A DNA stretch of 64,000 nucleotides from DAIDKA01 sp036267975 (lineage in GTDB: Bacteria > Pseudomonadota > Gammaproteobacteria > Steroidobacterales > Steroidobacteraceae), in the NCBI GenBank assembly GCA_036267975.1, contig DATAVA010000055.1, forward strand, positions 1-64,000, given 5' to 3'. The notes beneath the pieces are model-generated. The model was not told the DNA's origin, did not search any database, and saw only the letters and a list, made by a program, of their open reading frames with translations. Of the stretch, positions 1-10,880 are shown piece by piece; positions within the stretch are counted from its first letter, which is position 1, and every line of letters begins with the position of its first letter. The position numbers were made by a program, and so were the translations under genes.

Positions 1-934
1 TGGCCAGATCGTCGCTGCCGGGCCGATCGATATAGCGGGAGTGGATGTACACCAGGGTGGCGGTGGCCGTGACCAGCACGGTGAGCGGCACCAGGGATGA
101 GACGATGGTATGGGTCCAGCCCGTCAGCGCGGCCAGTCCCATCGCAATGGCTACCACCAGGCCCAGGGTGATGATGATGGCCAGCAACGTACGCCAGGAG
201 CGATACAGCACGAACACCAGGGCGACCAGGAACAGGCCGAACAGCGGCATCGAGCGCTGTGTCGCAACCTGGGTCTCGTGCTCCAGCCATGCATCCAGCC
301 AGGGCGAACCCACGCGGCGAATGCGCTCGAAGGGTCCGCCGTGGCTGCGCAGCAGCGGTTCAGTGGCGGCATCGATGGCGGCCAGCATCCGGTCCCGATC
401 GGCGGGTGAGCGCAGGTGCAGCTCCAGCGCGATGCCCAGGAAGTGCGGTCCCAGCAGCCCCGCGCGCGTGATCAGGCGGGTGCCCGTGGCGAACTGCTGG
501 AGGCGCCTGGCATCGTCGCGCCCGAGGGTCGTACCGGGGTGGGCGGAGCGATAGATGGTGAGCAGACTTTGCGGGTCCACCCCGGCAATCCGCGCCAGCG
601 TGTGCTCCAGTCGGGCGGCACCCTGCAGCGCCGTGAGGCCGAGCGGATCGGGAGTCTCCAGCATCAGCAGCGCATGGCTGCCTTCGGGGAACATTTTTTG
701 AAATGCGATGGTGGCCTGGGCGTCAGGGTCGTTCGCCACCGAGAGGCTGCCGATGGCGTTGTCATCCGGGATGCGGGTCGCACCGTAGATCCCAAAGCCG
801 CCCAGCACCACGAACACCATCAAAATGACGTGCCGTGCGGCCAGTACGCGCGCGAACACACGCACGGCGGCCGGGGATGCCGGTACGCTCACGGCGTCGG
901 TCCGGGCGCCCGCTGCAGGCTTTCGGCGAGGCAC
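1..934 (-). CDS. RND/MMPL-family exporter, N-terminal part (cut by window edge)
   Basis: Reading the minus strand leftward gives an open frame of about 311 codons with no stop before base 1. It has a short N-terminus, one membrane segment (around VILMVFVVLGGFG), then a soluble periplasmic-type domain of about 170 residues containing DDNAIGSLSVAND. A cluster of hydrophobic helices follows (FGLFLVALVFVLY, LLAIIITLGLVVAIAMGLAAL, SSLVPLTVLVTATATL). This single helix, large loop and helix bundle is the first half of an RND/MMPL sterol-sensing-type exporter, as in the hopanoid or lipid export group. The substrate cannot be told. An in-frame stop lies just upstream of a GTG at 934; a second GTG at 892 is an equally good start, and neither has a clear ribosome site. 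It is divergent from the binding-protein-like gene at 964 with under 80 bases between them. Confidence 0.8.
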   Translation of the reverse strand, partial: MPRRKPAAGARTDAVSVPASPAAVRVFARVLAARHVILMVFVVLGGFGIYGATRIPDDNAIGSLSVANDPDAQATIAFQKMFPEGSHALLMLETPDPLGLTALQGAARLEHTLARIAGVDPQSLLTIYRSAHPGTTLGRDDARRLQQFATGTRLITRAGLLGPHFLGIALELHLRSPADRDRMLAAIDAATEPLLRSHGGPFERIRRVGSPWLDAWLEHETQVATQRSMPLFGLFLVALVFVLYRSWRTLLAIIITLGLVVAIAMGLAALTGWTHTIVSSLVPLTVLVTATATLVYIHSRYIDRPGSDDLA

Positions 935-963
935 TTCATGTGTCGGAATGATAGCCTACTGGC

Positions 964-1731
964 ATGAGCACACTGATCGCCGCCGCCGCTTCTTTACTAG
1001 TGTTCTGTGCGCCCGGCTACCCCGGTACCAGTGCCGATGCGCAACCGCTTGTAGGAGAATTCGCCACCGCGGTTGTCGCGGCCGCCGGCTGGGCCGCCGG
1101 CAGCCTGACGGCGGTCTACGATGCCAGCGACAAGAGTGATCTGACGCGGCTGGCGGCGCCGGAGGCGGACCTGGCCTTCGTACCATACCCATTCTATGTG
1201 CAGCACGGGGCGCAGCTGCATATGGTGCCGCTGGTAGAGGCTGATGTTCAGCCCGCGGGCCTGCAGCAGCGCTGGACGCTGGTCCTGCACAAAGGCCACG
1301 CGCCGCCGTCGGCCGGGCTGGCGGGTCTGACGATCGTCAGTACCGCCGGCTACGCACCGGACTTTGTGCGCGATGCCGTGCACAAGCTGGCTGTGGTGCC
1401 CGCGGATACCACGATTACGGCAACCGGTCAGGTGCTGTCGGCGCTGCGTCGCGCGGCCAATGGCGATCCCATCGCGGTACTGCTCGACCAGGAGCAGGCC
1501 AGCGCCCTCCCCAGTTTGCCCTTCGCCGCGAATCTTGCGACATTTGGACCTTCCGCTGCGGTGCCCGTCGCACTGATCGTCGCAGTGGATGGCCGGCTGC
1601 CGAAGGCCCGGGCGCAGGAACTCACTCAGGCGCTGCTGCACCTGTCGGGCACGCCGCAGGGCGCGGCCATCCTGGGACGTTTGAAACTGAATGGCTTTGC
1701 GCAGCCACGGTTACCCAATCCCGGGTCATGA
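964..1731 (+). CDS. Periplasmic substrate-binding-like protein (PhnD/type 2 PBP fold)
   Basis: The 255-residue product starts with a hydrophobic stretch (LIAAAASLLVFCA) consistent with a signal peptide, then resembles type 2 periplasmic binding proteins of the phosphonate/PhnD class. Features supporting this are a hinge-like FVPYPFYVQHG segment, LAGLTIVSTAGYAPDFVRDAV and a C-terminal helix region ending GAAILGRLKLNGF, typical of ligand-binding proteins that recognise a small anion. No ABC permease genes are adjacent. The neighbours are a divergent RND/MMPL exporter and an overlapping lipoprotein gene, so it may serve an export or envelope function instead. The ATG at 964 is preceded by TAGCCT at 952-957, six bases before the start, with no Shine-Dalgarno sequence, which would suit a leaderless message. 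Family assignment is from overall pattern only; the substrate is unknown. Confidence 0.6.
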   Translation: MSTLIAAAASLLVFCAPGYPGTSADAQPLVGEFATAVVAAAGWAAGSLTAVYDASDKSDLTRLAAPEADLAFVPYPFYVQHGAQLHMVPLVEADVQPAGLQQRWTLVLHKGHAPPSAGLAGLTIVSTAGYAPDFVRDAVHKLAVVPADTTITATGQVLSALRRAANGDPIAVLLDQEQASALPSLPFAANLATFGPSAAVPVALIVAVDGRLPKARAQELTQALLHLSGTPQGAAILGRLKLNGFAQPRLPNPGS

Positions 1732-2426
1732 GCGCCGGCGTGCGCACGCTCGGCCTGCTGGCGGTGCTGTTACTGGCCGCCTGTGCCGTGCCGCGTCCAG
1801 CCGCACCGCTGCCCCCGAGCGCTGCCACGCAGCTTTCCCCCGCGCAGCTGCTGGCGGCCGTGCAGGCCGACGCGGATGGCATCGACGCGGCCAAGGACTC
1901 CGCGCAGCGCGCGCCGCTGCTGGCCGCAGCGACACTGAGTGCGCAGCAATGCCTGGCGCTGTCCGCCGATAACGCGACGTGCCAGTACGCGCAGGCGCAG
2001 GTGCTCGGTCTTACCGCACGCGAACATCCCGTTCAGGCGGCGGCATTGCTCAAGCAGATGCTGACCTTCCTGATGATGGCGGAAGGCCTGGATCCCGCGC
2101 TCGATCACGCAGGCCCGGCCCGCCTCACGGCCCTGGTGCTGCTGCGGGCGCCGCCGTGGCCGCTCGGCCCAGGGGATGTGGATGGCGCGCGGGTCGCCGC
2201 GCAGCGTGCGGTGCAGCGCGACTCGGGTTATCCGCCGAATCTGATCACGCTCGCGCAGGTCGAAGCGAAAGCCGACAATTCGGCGCCGGCACGCGCGACC
2301 TTCGAACGAGCACAGGCGACCGTTCAGGCATGGAGCGGCGCTGCGAACCAGGCACCGGCCACGGTGAGCACGCAGCGCGCGCAGTGGCAGCGCACGATCG
2401 AGCAGGGTTTGCGCGCGCTGCAGTGA
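1728..2426 (+). CDS. Lipoprotein with TPR-like helical repeats, unknown function
   Basis: The 232-residue product has a classic lipoprotein signal: a hydrophobic run LGLLAVLLLAAC with the lipobox LAAC and Cys near residue 19, followed by a Pro/Ala-rich linker. The mature part is Ala-rich and helical, with TPR-like pairing (LLAAATLSAQQCLALSADNATCQYAQ, then AALLKQMLTFLMMAEGLDPALDHAGP). Towards the C-terminus come alternating helices around GYPPNLITLAQVEAKADN. The start codon overlaps the previous gene's stop (ATGA at 1728-1731), so the two are translationally coupled and probably work together. There is no Asp at position +2 after the lipid Cys, so outer-membrane sorting is expected. It ends 12 bases from the convergent typA gene. 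Exact function is not recognisable. Confidence 0.65.
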   Translation: MSAGVRTLGLLAVLLLAACAVPRPAAPLPPSAATQLSPAQLLAAVQADADGIDAAKDSAQRAPLLAAATLSAQQCLALSADNATCQYAQAQVLGLTAREHPVQAAALLKQMLTFLMMAEGLDPALDHAGPARLTALVLLRAPPWPLGPGDVDGARVAAQRAVQRDSGYPPNLITLAQVEAKADNSAPARATFERAQATVQAWSGAANQAPATVSTQRAQWQRTIEQGLRALQ

Positions 2427-2438
2427 GGCCACGCGCCG

Positions 2439-4265
2439 TCAGCTGAGTGCACTCTCCGAGCCGCGCGAGGCGCGCTTGCGGTCATGCTCGCTCAGGAAGC
2501 GCTTGCGAATGCGGATGGATTCCGGAGTCACTTCCACCAGCTCGTCCTCGTCGATGAACTCCACCGCATACTCCAGCGTCATCTGGATGGGCGGGGTCAG
2601 CAGGATCGCATCATCCTTGCCGGCGGCGCGGACATTGGTGAGCTTCTTGGTCTTGATCGGATTGACGACCAGGTCATTCTCGCGGCTGTGGATGCCGATG
2701 ATCATGCCGGGATACAGCTTCTCGCCCGGATGCACGAACATGCGGCCGCGCTCCTGCAGGTTGAACAGTGAATAGGCCACGGCCTCGCCCGTTTCATTGC
2801 TGATCAGCACGCCATTGTGACGCTCCGGAATGTCGCCCTTAAGCGGCGCATAACCGTCGAAAATATGACTCATCAATCCGTTGCCGCGGGTCATGGTCAT
2901 GAACTCGCCCTGGAAGCCGATGAGGCCCCGCGCCGGCACGCGGTACTCGAGACGCACGCGACCCATGTCATCGATGATCATGTCGGTGAGATCGCCCTTG
3001 CGAACGCCCATGGCCTCCATCACTGCACCCTGATGCTCGGCATCGATATCGATGGTCAGCGCCTCGTACGGTTCGTGCTGCACGCCATCGACGGTGCGAT
3101 ACAGCACCTTCGGTTTGCCGACCGCAAGCTCATAGCCCTCGCGGCGCATGTTCTCGATGAGAATGGTCAGGTGCAGTTCGCCGCGGCCGGACACGCGGAA
3201 AATATCCGGCTCCGCGGTGTCCTCGACGCGCAGCGCGACATTGCTCTGCAGTTCGCGGTACAGGCGCTCACGGATCTGGCGGCTGGTGACGTACTTGCCT
3301 TCGCGGCCGGCCAGGGGGGATGTATTGACCTGGAAATTCATCTGCAGGGTGGGCTCATCGACGCTGATCGGCGGCAGGCCTTCGGCGTTCTCGCGATCGC
3401 AGATGGTGAGGCCGATGTTCACATCGTCGATGCCGGTCACGGCGACGATGTCACCGGCAATGGCCTCCGGCACGGGCTGGCGCTGCAGGCCCTGGAAGGT
3501 CAGCACCTGCACGATCTTGGCTTCACCGCGATTCTCATCGCCATTGCGCAACGCGACGGTTTGGCCCGTGCGAATGGTGCCGCGACGCACGCGACCGATG
3601 CCGATACGACCCACGTAGGAGTTGTAGTCCAGGGTGGAGATCTGCAGCTGTAGAGGGGAGGTCGCATCGCTGGGCGGGGCCGGAACGTACTGCAGCACCG
3701 CTTCAAACAGTGCGGTCATGTCCTGGAGGCGCTCGGTGCGGTCCAGGCTCGCCCAGCCCTGCAGGGCCGAAGCGTAGACGACCGGGAAGTCCAGCTGCGC
3801 ATCGGTGGCACCGAGCCGGTCGAACAGTTCAAAGGTCTTGTCGACGACCCAGCCCGGACGGGCGCCCGGCCGATCGATCTTGTTGACGACGACGATGGCC
3901 TTGTGGCCCAGCCCCAGCGCCTTGCGGGTGACGAACCGCGTCTGCGGCATCGGGCCCTCGACGGCGTCCACGAGCAGCAGCACGCCATCCACCATGGACA
4001 GCACGCGCTCGACCTCGCCGCCGAAATCGGCGTGTCCGGGGGTGTCGACGATGTTGATACGGGTGCCGCCATACTCGATGGCGCAGTTCTTGGCGAGGAT
4101 GGTGATGCCACGCTCGCGTTCGATGTCATTGGAGTCCATGACGCGCTCGCCCACCTTCTCATGCGCTTCGAAGGTTCCGGATTGCTTGAGCAGGCAATCC
4201 ACCAGCGTCGTCTTGCCATGATCGACGTGCGCGATGATTGCGATATTGCGGATGGGGCGGTTCAT
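2439..4265 (-). CDS. typA: Ribosome-associated GTPase BipA/TypA
   Basis: This is a 608-residue translational GTPase of usual BipA length. The G domain carries the P-loop AHVDHGKTTLVDCLL near residue 10, switch II DTPGHADFGGEVERV and NKIDRPGARPGWV. It is followed by the EF-Tu-like domain 2, the EF-G-like domain with the RVSGRGELHLTILIENMRREG signature, and the BipA-specific C-terminal domain (GPTDLTNVRA-like region reading TKKLTNVRAAGKDDAILL). BipA binds the 70S ribosome and supports 50S assembly and growth under stress or cold. The tail is unusually basic then polar (RKRFLSEHDRKRASRG). It lies alone on the minus strand, convergent with the lipoprotein gene and followed upstream by about 125 bases with no other gene. 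Confidence 0.97.
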   Translation of the reverse strand: MNRPIRNIAIIAHVDHGKTTLVDCLLKQSGTFEAHEKVGERVMDSNDIERERGITILAKNCAIEYGGTRINIVDTPGHADFGGEVERVLSMVDGVLLLVDAVEGPMPQTRFVTRKALGLGHKAIVVVNKIDRPGARPGWVVDKTFELFDRLGATDAQLDFPVVYASALQGWASLDRTERLQDMTALFEAVLQYVPAPPSDATSPLQLQISTLDYNSYVGRIGIGRVRRGTIRTGQTVALRNGDENRGEAKIVQVLTFQGLQRQPVPEAIAGDIVAVTGIDDVNIGLTICDRENAEGLPPISVDEPTLQMNFQVNTSPLAGREGKYVTSRQIRERLYRELQSNVALRVEDTAEPDIFRVSGRGELHLTILIENMRREGYELAVGKPKVLYRTVDGVQHEPYEALTIDIDAEHQGAVMEAMGVRKGDLTDMIIDDMGRVRLEYRVPARGLIGFQGEFMTMTRGNGLMSHIFDGYAPLKGDIPERHNGVLISNETGEAVAYSLFNLQERGRMFVHPGEKLYPGMIIGIHSRENDLVVNPIKTKKLTNVRAAGKDDAILLTPPIQMTLEYAVEFIDEDELVEVTPESIRIRKRFLSEHDRKRASRGSESALS

Positions 4266-4390
4266 GGGCTTCTACATGGTCTCGAAAGGGTCGCGAAGAG
4301 TACCAGAAGATTGCTGCAGCCCATAGAAAACAAGCTGATACAGCCCCTTGGGCCGCTTATGTCGCCCTGCAAGCCTTCAAGGTGGCGCGC

Positions 4391-4834
4391 TCAGCCGCGC
4401 CGCCGGCCGCCGATGCGCAGGGTACTGGTCGCATAACGGACTTCCACGAAGAACACCAGGAGCGACGCGGTGAGCGTAAGCATGGCCGCGCTGAAGATCA
4501 CCGCGATCAGCACCGTCAGGTTGTTGCCGAGCAGGGCGGTCGCGAACAGCAGGATCACCGTGGTGGTCACCAGCAGTCCGGAAATCGTGCCCAGCGCGAT
4601 GGCGTAATTGATGTAACGGGCACGCTGTGCCAGCACCGCCAGCGACTCGTGCAGATCGACACGAGGATCGGCCGTCAGTCGATCCTCGAGAACGCGCGCA
4701 CGATCCACGATCCGCGCCAGCCGATTCGTGAACAGGGTCAGCGTGACGCCGACCCCGGAGAGCAGAAACACCGGCGCGACGGCCAGCTGGATGATGTGCG
4801 CAACGTCGGCAGACAGGATGGGTGTCAGGGCCAT
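4391..4834 (-). CDS. DUF2721 family small integral membrane protein
   Basis: The 147-residue protein has an N-terminal helix (AHIIQLAVAPVFLLSGVGVTLTLF), a charged cytoplasmic segment (RLARIVDRARVLEDRL) and two further membrane helices (IALGTISGLLVTTTVILLFATALL and LTVLIAVIFSAAMLTLTASLLVFFVEVRYA). The RxARIVDRARxLE motif after the first helix is typical of DUF2721 proteins, whose function is not established. An ATG at 4834 was chosen because the family starts close to the first helix; the frame stays open far upstream but the extra sequence is Arg/Trp/Ser-rich shadow coding. It is divergent from the ABC exporter gene, 56 bases away. Confidence 0.75.
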   Translation of the reverse strand: MALTPILSADVAHIIQLAVAPVFLLSGVGVTLTLFTNRLARIVDRARVLEDRLTADPRVDLHESLAVLAQRARYINYAIALGTISGLLVTTTVILLFATALLGNNLTVLIAVIFSAAMLTLTASLLVFFVEVRYATSTLRIGGRRRG

Positions 4835-4890
4835 ACCCACAGTTTGCCACGGTAAGATGATTGCCGGGCATCGCCCTGACGAGGATCCCT

Positions 4891-6722
<1,832 letters not shown>

Positions 6723-6732
<10 letters not shown>

Positions 6733-8903
6733 GCCTGTGAGCCGAAGGATGAGCGGGCGCTGACTTCCATCAACAGCACGATGGAGCGGGCCGGAAGGGT
6801 ACGCGTGCTGCGACCGGCCAGCAGCGCGGCCTTGCTCCGGCCACCGTGAGTATTTTTCAGGTCCGGCAGCTGGCCCGTTTTCTGATCGGTATCCAGCTCC
6901 ACGCGCCAGCGCCGGCCGGCCGGCAACGGCGGCAGCACGAAGGGCATCGTGTCGTGATGGGCATTGAACAGCAGTGTGAAGTTCTCATCGCGCACCGGAT
7001 GGCCGCGCGGGTCGGTACGGTGAACTGCGGCACCGGACAGGTGCACGCTGAGGCAGCGGGCGAAGCCTTGCTGCCAGTCGAAGTCGGTCATTTCGGTGCC
7101 GGCCGGCGTAAACCAGGCGATGTCCTTGAAGGTTTCCCCTGCCACCTGCTTGCCCGTGAGGAAGTGGCGGCGCGAGAAAATCGCATGACTGCGCCGCAGC
7201 GCAATGACCTTTTCGACGAACTCCAGGAAATCGCGTTGCTGTGAGTCCAGCTCCCAGTCGATCCAGGAGGTCTCATTGTCCTGGCAGTAGGGGTTGTTGT
7301 TACCCGCCTGGGTGCGACCGAGTTCATCTCCCGCGAGCAGCATCGGCACCCCCTGGGAGAGCAACAGTGTCGCGATCAGATTGCGCTTCTGGCGCTCGCG
7401 CAGTGCGTTGATCTGCGGATCGTCGCTCGGGCCTTCGACGCCCCAGTTCCAGGACAGGTTGTTGTCGCTGCCGTCGCGATTGTCCTCGCCGTTGGCCTCG
7501 TTGTGCTTCTGGTTGTAGGCGACCAGATCGGCAAGGGTGAAGCCATCATGCGCGGTGACGAAATTGATGCTCGCGTGCGGCTTGCGGCCGCTGGCTTCGT
7601 ACAGGTCCGCGGAACCCGTGAAACGTTGGGCGAATTCGCCGATAAGGCCGCCATCACCCTTCCAGTAGGCGCGCACGCTGTCGCGGTACTTGTCGTTCCA
7701 CTCATTCCAGCCGGGCGGAAAATTTCCGACCTGGTAGCCTCCTTCGCCGACATCCCACGGCTCGGCGATGAGTTTGACCTGCGACAGCACCGGATCCTGC
7801 GCGATGGTGTCAAAGAAGGAGCCGAGACGGTCGACCTCGAAAAGTTCGCGCGCGAGCGCGGAGGCCAGATCGAAGCGGAAACCATCGACATGCATGTCCT
7901 GCACCCAGTAGCGCAGCGAATCCATGAGCAGCTGCAGCACGCGCGGATGCTGCAGATTGAGCGTGTTGCCGGTACCGGTGAAGTCCATGTAATGGCGCGG
8001 ACTGTCCGGCACCAGCCGGTAGTAGGCGGCATTGTCGATGCCGCGGAAGCTCAAAGTGGGGCCGCGCTCATTGCCCTCGGCGGTGTGGTTGTAGACCACG
8101 TCCAGGATCACCTCGATGCCGGCCGTGTGCAGGCTCTTTACCATGGTCTTGAACTCCTCGACCTGGCCGCTGGCGCTGTAGCGCATCTCGGGTGCAAGGA
8201 AGCCGATGGTGTTATAGCCCCAGTAGTTGCGCAGGCCCTGCCGCAGCAGGTGGCGGTCATCGAGGAAGGCGTGCACCGGCATCAGCTCGACCGCGGTGAC
8301 GCCGAGGCGCTTGAGGTGGTCGATGACCGGCTCGGTAGCCAGCCCTGCGTACGTTCCGCGCAGCGCCGGTGGCACCTGCGGGAAGCGCATGGTCATGCCC
8401 CGCACGTGCACTTCGTAGATGACCGTGTCGTGCCAGGGCGTACGCGGCGCGCGGTCATCGCCCCAGGTGAAGGCCGGATCGATCACGCGGCACTTGGGTG
8501 TGCCCGGCGCACTGTCGCGCGTGTCGAATGAGAGATCGAGGCGGGGATCCTTGGCCGCGTACCCGAAGTGCGCATCGCTCCAGCGCATGCGCCCCGCCAG
8601 CAGCTTCGCATAGGGTTCGATCAGCAGTTTGTTCGGGTTGAAGCGCTGCCCGCGCTCCGGATCGTAAGGCCCGTGGCAGCGATAGCCATACAACAGGCCC
8701 GGGCGGGCCTCGGGCAGGTAGCAGTGCCAGACCTGATCGCTGTATTCGTTCAGCTCGACGCGCTGCAGCTCGCGGCGCCCGGTCGCGTCGAAAAGGCACA
8801 GCTCGACCTTGGTCGCGTTTTCCGAAAACAGCGAGAAATTGACGCCTTCGCCATCCCAGGTGGCGCCTCGTGGATAGGGATTCCCGGGCCAGACCGCCGT
8901 CAT
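6723..8903 (-). CDS. glgX: Glycogen debranching enzyme GlgX
   Basis: The 726-residue product is a GH13 isoamylase-type debranching enzyme that cleaves alpha-1,6 branches of phosphorylase-limit glycogen. An N-terminal CBM48-like domain (GNPYPRGATWDGEGVNFSLFSENA) precedes the TIM barrel. The barrel carries VYNHTAEGNERGP (region I), VDGFRFDLAS with the nucleophile Asp (region II), IAEPWD with the acid/base Glu (region III) and FVTAHDGFTL (region IV). Its ATG overlaps the glgB stop by four bases, so the two are translationally coupled. The C-terminus reads past the end of the convergent ABC gene. Length fits the family. Confidence 0.96.
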
Positions 8904-10792
8904 TGCGGGGACAGCAAGAGCACGCCCAGAGGTGGCAGGGTCAACGTCAGCGAGTGTGGGCGTCCATGGGTGCTGAGATCATCCGCCAGCACCAGGCCCT
9001 GATTGCCCTGGCCGCTACCGCCGTAGTCCGTGGCGTCGCTGTTGAGGCATTCACGCCACGGGCCGCCGCGCGGTACGCCGACCCGGTAGTCACGGCGCAC
9101 GACCGGGGTGAAATTGCAGATGACCATGACGATCGTGCCGCGCGTGCGGTCCTTGCGCAGGAACGACAGCACGCTCGAATCCGCGTCATTGCAGTCGACC
9201 CACTCAAATCCATCTTCGACGAAGTCCTGCTCGTACAGTGCTGGTGTTTCGCGGTAGAAGCGGTTCAGATCGCGCACCCAGCGCTGCGCGCCCGCATGCA
9301 GCGGATACTGCAGCACGTGCCATTCGAGGCTGCCGTCGTGCTGCCATTCGCGCTTCTGGCCGAACTCGCACCCCATGAAGAGCAGCTTCTTGCCGGGATG
9401 GCCCCACATGTAGCCGAACAGCAGGCGCAGATTGGCGAATTGCTGCCACTCATCCCCCGGCATCTTGCCGAGCAGCGAGCCTTTGCCGTGCACCACCTCA
9501 TCGTGTGACAGAGCCAGCACGAAGTTTTCGGTGAACGCATACCAGATCGAGAAGGTGATCTGATTGAAATGATGGCGTCGGAACAGCGGGTCAGTCTGGA
9601 AGAACTTCAAGGTATCGTGCATCCAGCCCATGTTCCACTTCAGGCCGAACCCCAGTCCGCCCAGGTACACCGGCCGCGAGACCTGTGGCCACGCCGTGGA
9701 TTCCTCGGCGATGGTCTGGGTCCCGGGATGATCACGATAGATGGCCTCGTTCAGCGATTTCAGGAAGTCGCGGGCCTCGAGATTCTCGTGACCGCCGAAG
9801 ATGTTCGGCACCCACTCGCCGGCCTTGCGGCCGTAGTCCAGGTAGAGCATGGAGGCGACGGCGTCTACGCGCAGCGCATCGGCGCGATAGTTCTGCAGCC
9901 AGTACAGCGCATTGCTGCCGAGGAAATTGCGCACCTCGGCGCGCCCGTAATTGAAAATCGAGCTGTTCCACTCCGGGTGAAATCCCTGGCGCGGATCGGC
10001 GTGTTCGTACAGATGAGTGCCATCAAAGAATGCCAGGCCATGCTGGTCGCTCGGGAAGTGCGATGGCACCCAGTCGAGGATCACGCCGATGCCCATGGCA
10101 TGCAGGTGCTCGACCAGGTACATGAAATCCTGCGCAGTTCCGTAACGCGAGGAGGGCGCGAAGTAGCCGGTGATCTGGTAGCCCCAGGAGCCGAAGAACG
10201 GATGTTCCATGACCGGCATCAGTTCGACATGGGTGAATCCCATATCGACCACGTACTCGGCCAGTTCGTGCGCTATTTCACGATAGTTGAGCGAGCGGTT
10301 GCCGTCCTCGACGACGCGCCGCCAGGAACCCAGATGCACCTCATAGATGGACCACGGCGCATCGAGCGCATTGACCCGCGCGCAATTGCGCTGCCATTCG
10401 AGGTCTTTCCATTCGTAGCCGTTATCCCACACGACCGCACCCGTGCGCGGTGGCTCTTCACACATGAAGGCATACGGATCGCTCTTTTCCACCGCGTAGC
10501 CGGCATAGCGTGATCGCACGAAGTACTTGTAGACCGTGCCCTTGCCGACCTGCGGAATGAACAGTTCCCAGATTCCCGAATCATCGGGGCGGACGCGCAT
10601 CGGGTGCGTGTCGTGGCTCCACGCATTGAAGTCGCCGATCACGTGCACGGCAGCGGCATTCGGCGCCCACACCGCGAAGCGCGTACCCTCGATACCCTCC
10701 ACGGTCTTCGGGTGCGCTCCCAGCTTGTCGTAGGCGCGGAAGAACGTTCCCTCGCGAAAGTGGTAGATATCGGTCTGCGTGAGTTCGCTCAT
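8900..10792 (-). CDS. glgB: 1,4-alpha-glucan branching enzyme GlgB
   Basis: GlgB forms alpha-1,6 branches in glycogen by cutting and transferring alpha-1,4 chains. Starting at the ATG at 10792 the protein has 630 residues, the size of short branching enzymes that lack the extra N1 domain. It has a CBM48-like N-terminus (GTRFAVWAPNAAAVHVIGDFNAW), the barrel motifs DALRVDAVASMLYLDY (nucleophile Asp), TIAEESTAWPQ (Glu) and LALSHDEVVHGKGSL (His-Asp), and a C-terminal beta domain. The frame extends to another ATG at 10831, but homologues usually begin near MSELTQTD. It is first in a two-gene operon with glgX. No glgA, glgC or glgP lies within the window. Confidence 0.95.
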   Translation of the reverse strand: MSELTQTDIYHFREGTFFRAYDKLGAHPKTVEGIEGTRFAVWAPNAAAVHVIGDFNAWSHDTHPMRVRPDDSGIWELFIPQVGKGTVYKYFVRSRYAGYAVEKSDPYAFMCEEPPRTGAVVWDNGYEWKDLEWQRNCARVNALDAPWSIYEVHLGSWRRVVEDGNRSLNYREIAHELAEYVVDMGFTHVELMPVMEHPFFGSWGYQITGYFAPSSRYGTAQDFMYLVEHLHAMGIGVILDWVPSHFPSDQHGLAFFDGTHLYEHADPRQGFHPEWNSSIFNYGRAEVRNFLGSNALYWLQNYRADALRVDAVASMLYLDYGRKAGEWVPNIFGGHENLEARDFLKSLNEAIYRDHPGTQTIAEESTAWPQVSRPVYLGGLGFGLKWNMGWMHDTLKFFQTDPLFRRHHFNQITFSIWYAFTENFVLALSHDEVVHGKGSLLGKMPGDEWQQFANLRLLFGYMWGHPGKKLLFMGCEFGQKREWQHDGSLEWHVLQYPLHAGAQRWVRDLNRFYRETPALYEQDFVEDGFEWVDCNDADSSVLSFLRKDRTRGTIVMVICNFTPVVRRDYRVGVPRGGPWRECLNSDATDYGGSGQGNQGLVLADDLSTHGRPHSLTLTLPPLGVLLLSPQ

Positions 10793-10880
10793 GCGTTTGA
10801 TCGTACACTGTTGGATGGCTTGTTGGGCCATTGCAGAATCGACTATTGTTGTAGGATTTCCTTAACTTGCATTCAAGGCA

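Noticed and set aside
2817..3653. 278-residue plus-strand frame rich in His and Ala
   Set aside because: It lies entirely inside typA on the opposite strand and has no family motifs; it is a GC-rich shadow.
4861..4890. TTG at 4861 as the ABC exporter start
   Set aside because: The TTG at 4891 has GAGGA at the correct distance, and the extra ten residues have no homology.
7503..8531. 342-residue plus-strand frame
   Set aside because: Antisense to glgX, which has full catalytic motifs; no domain evidence.
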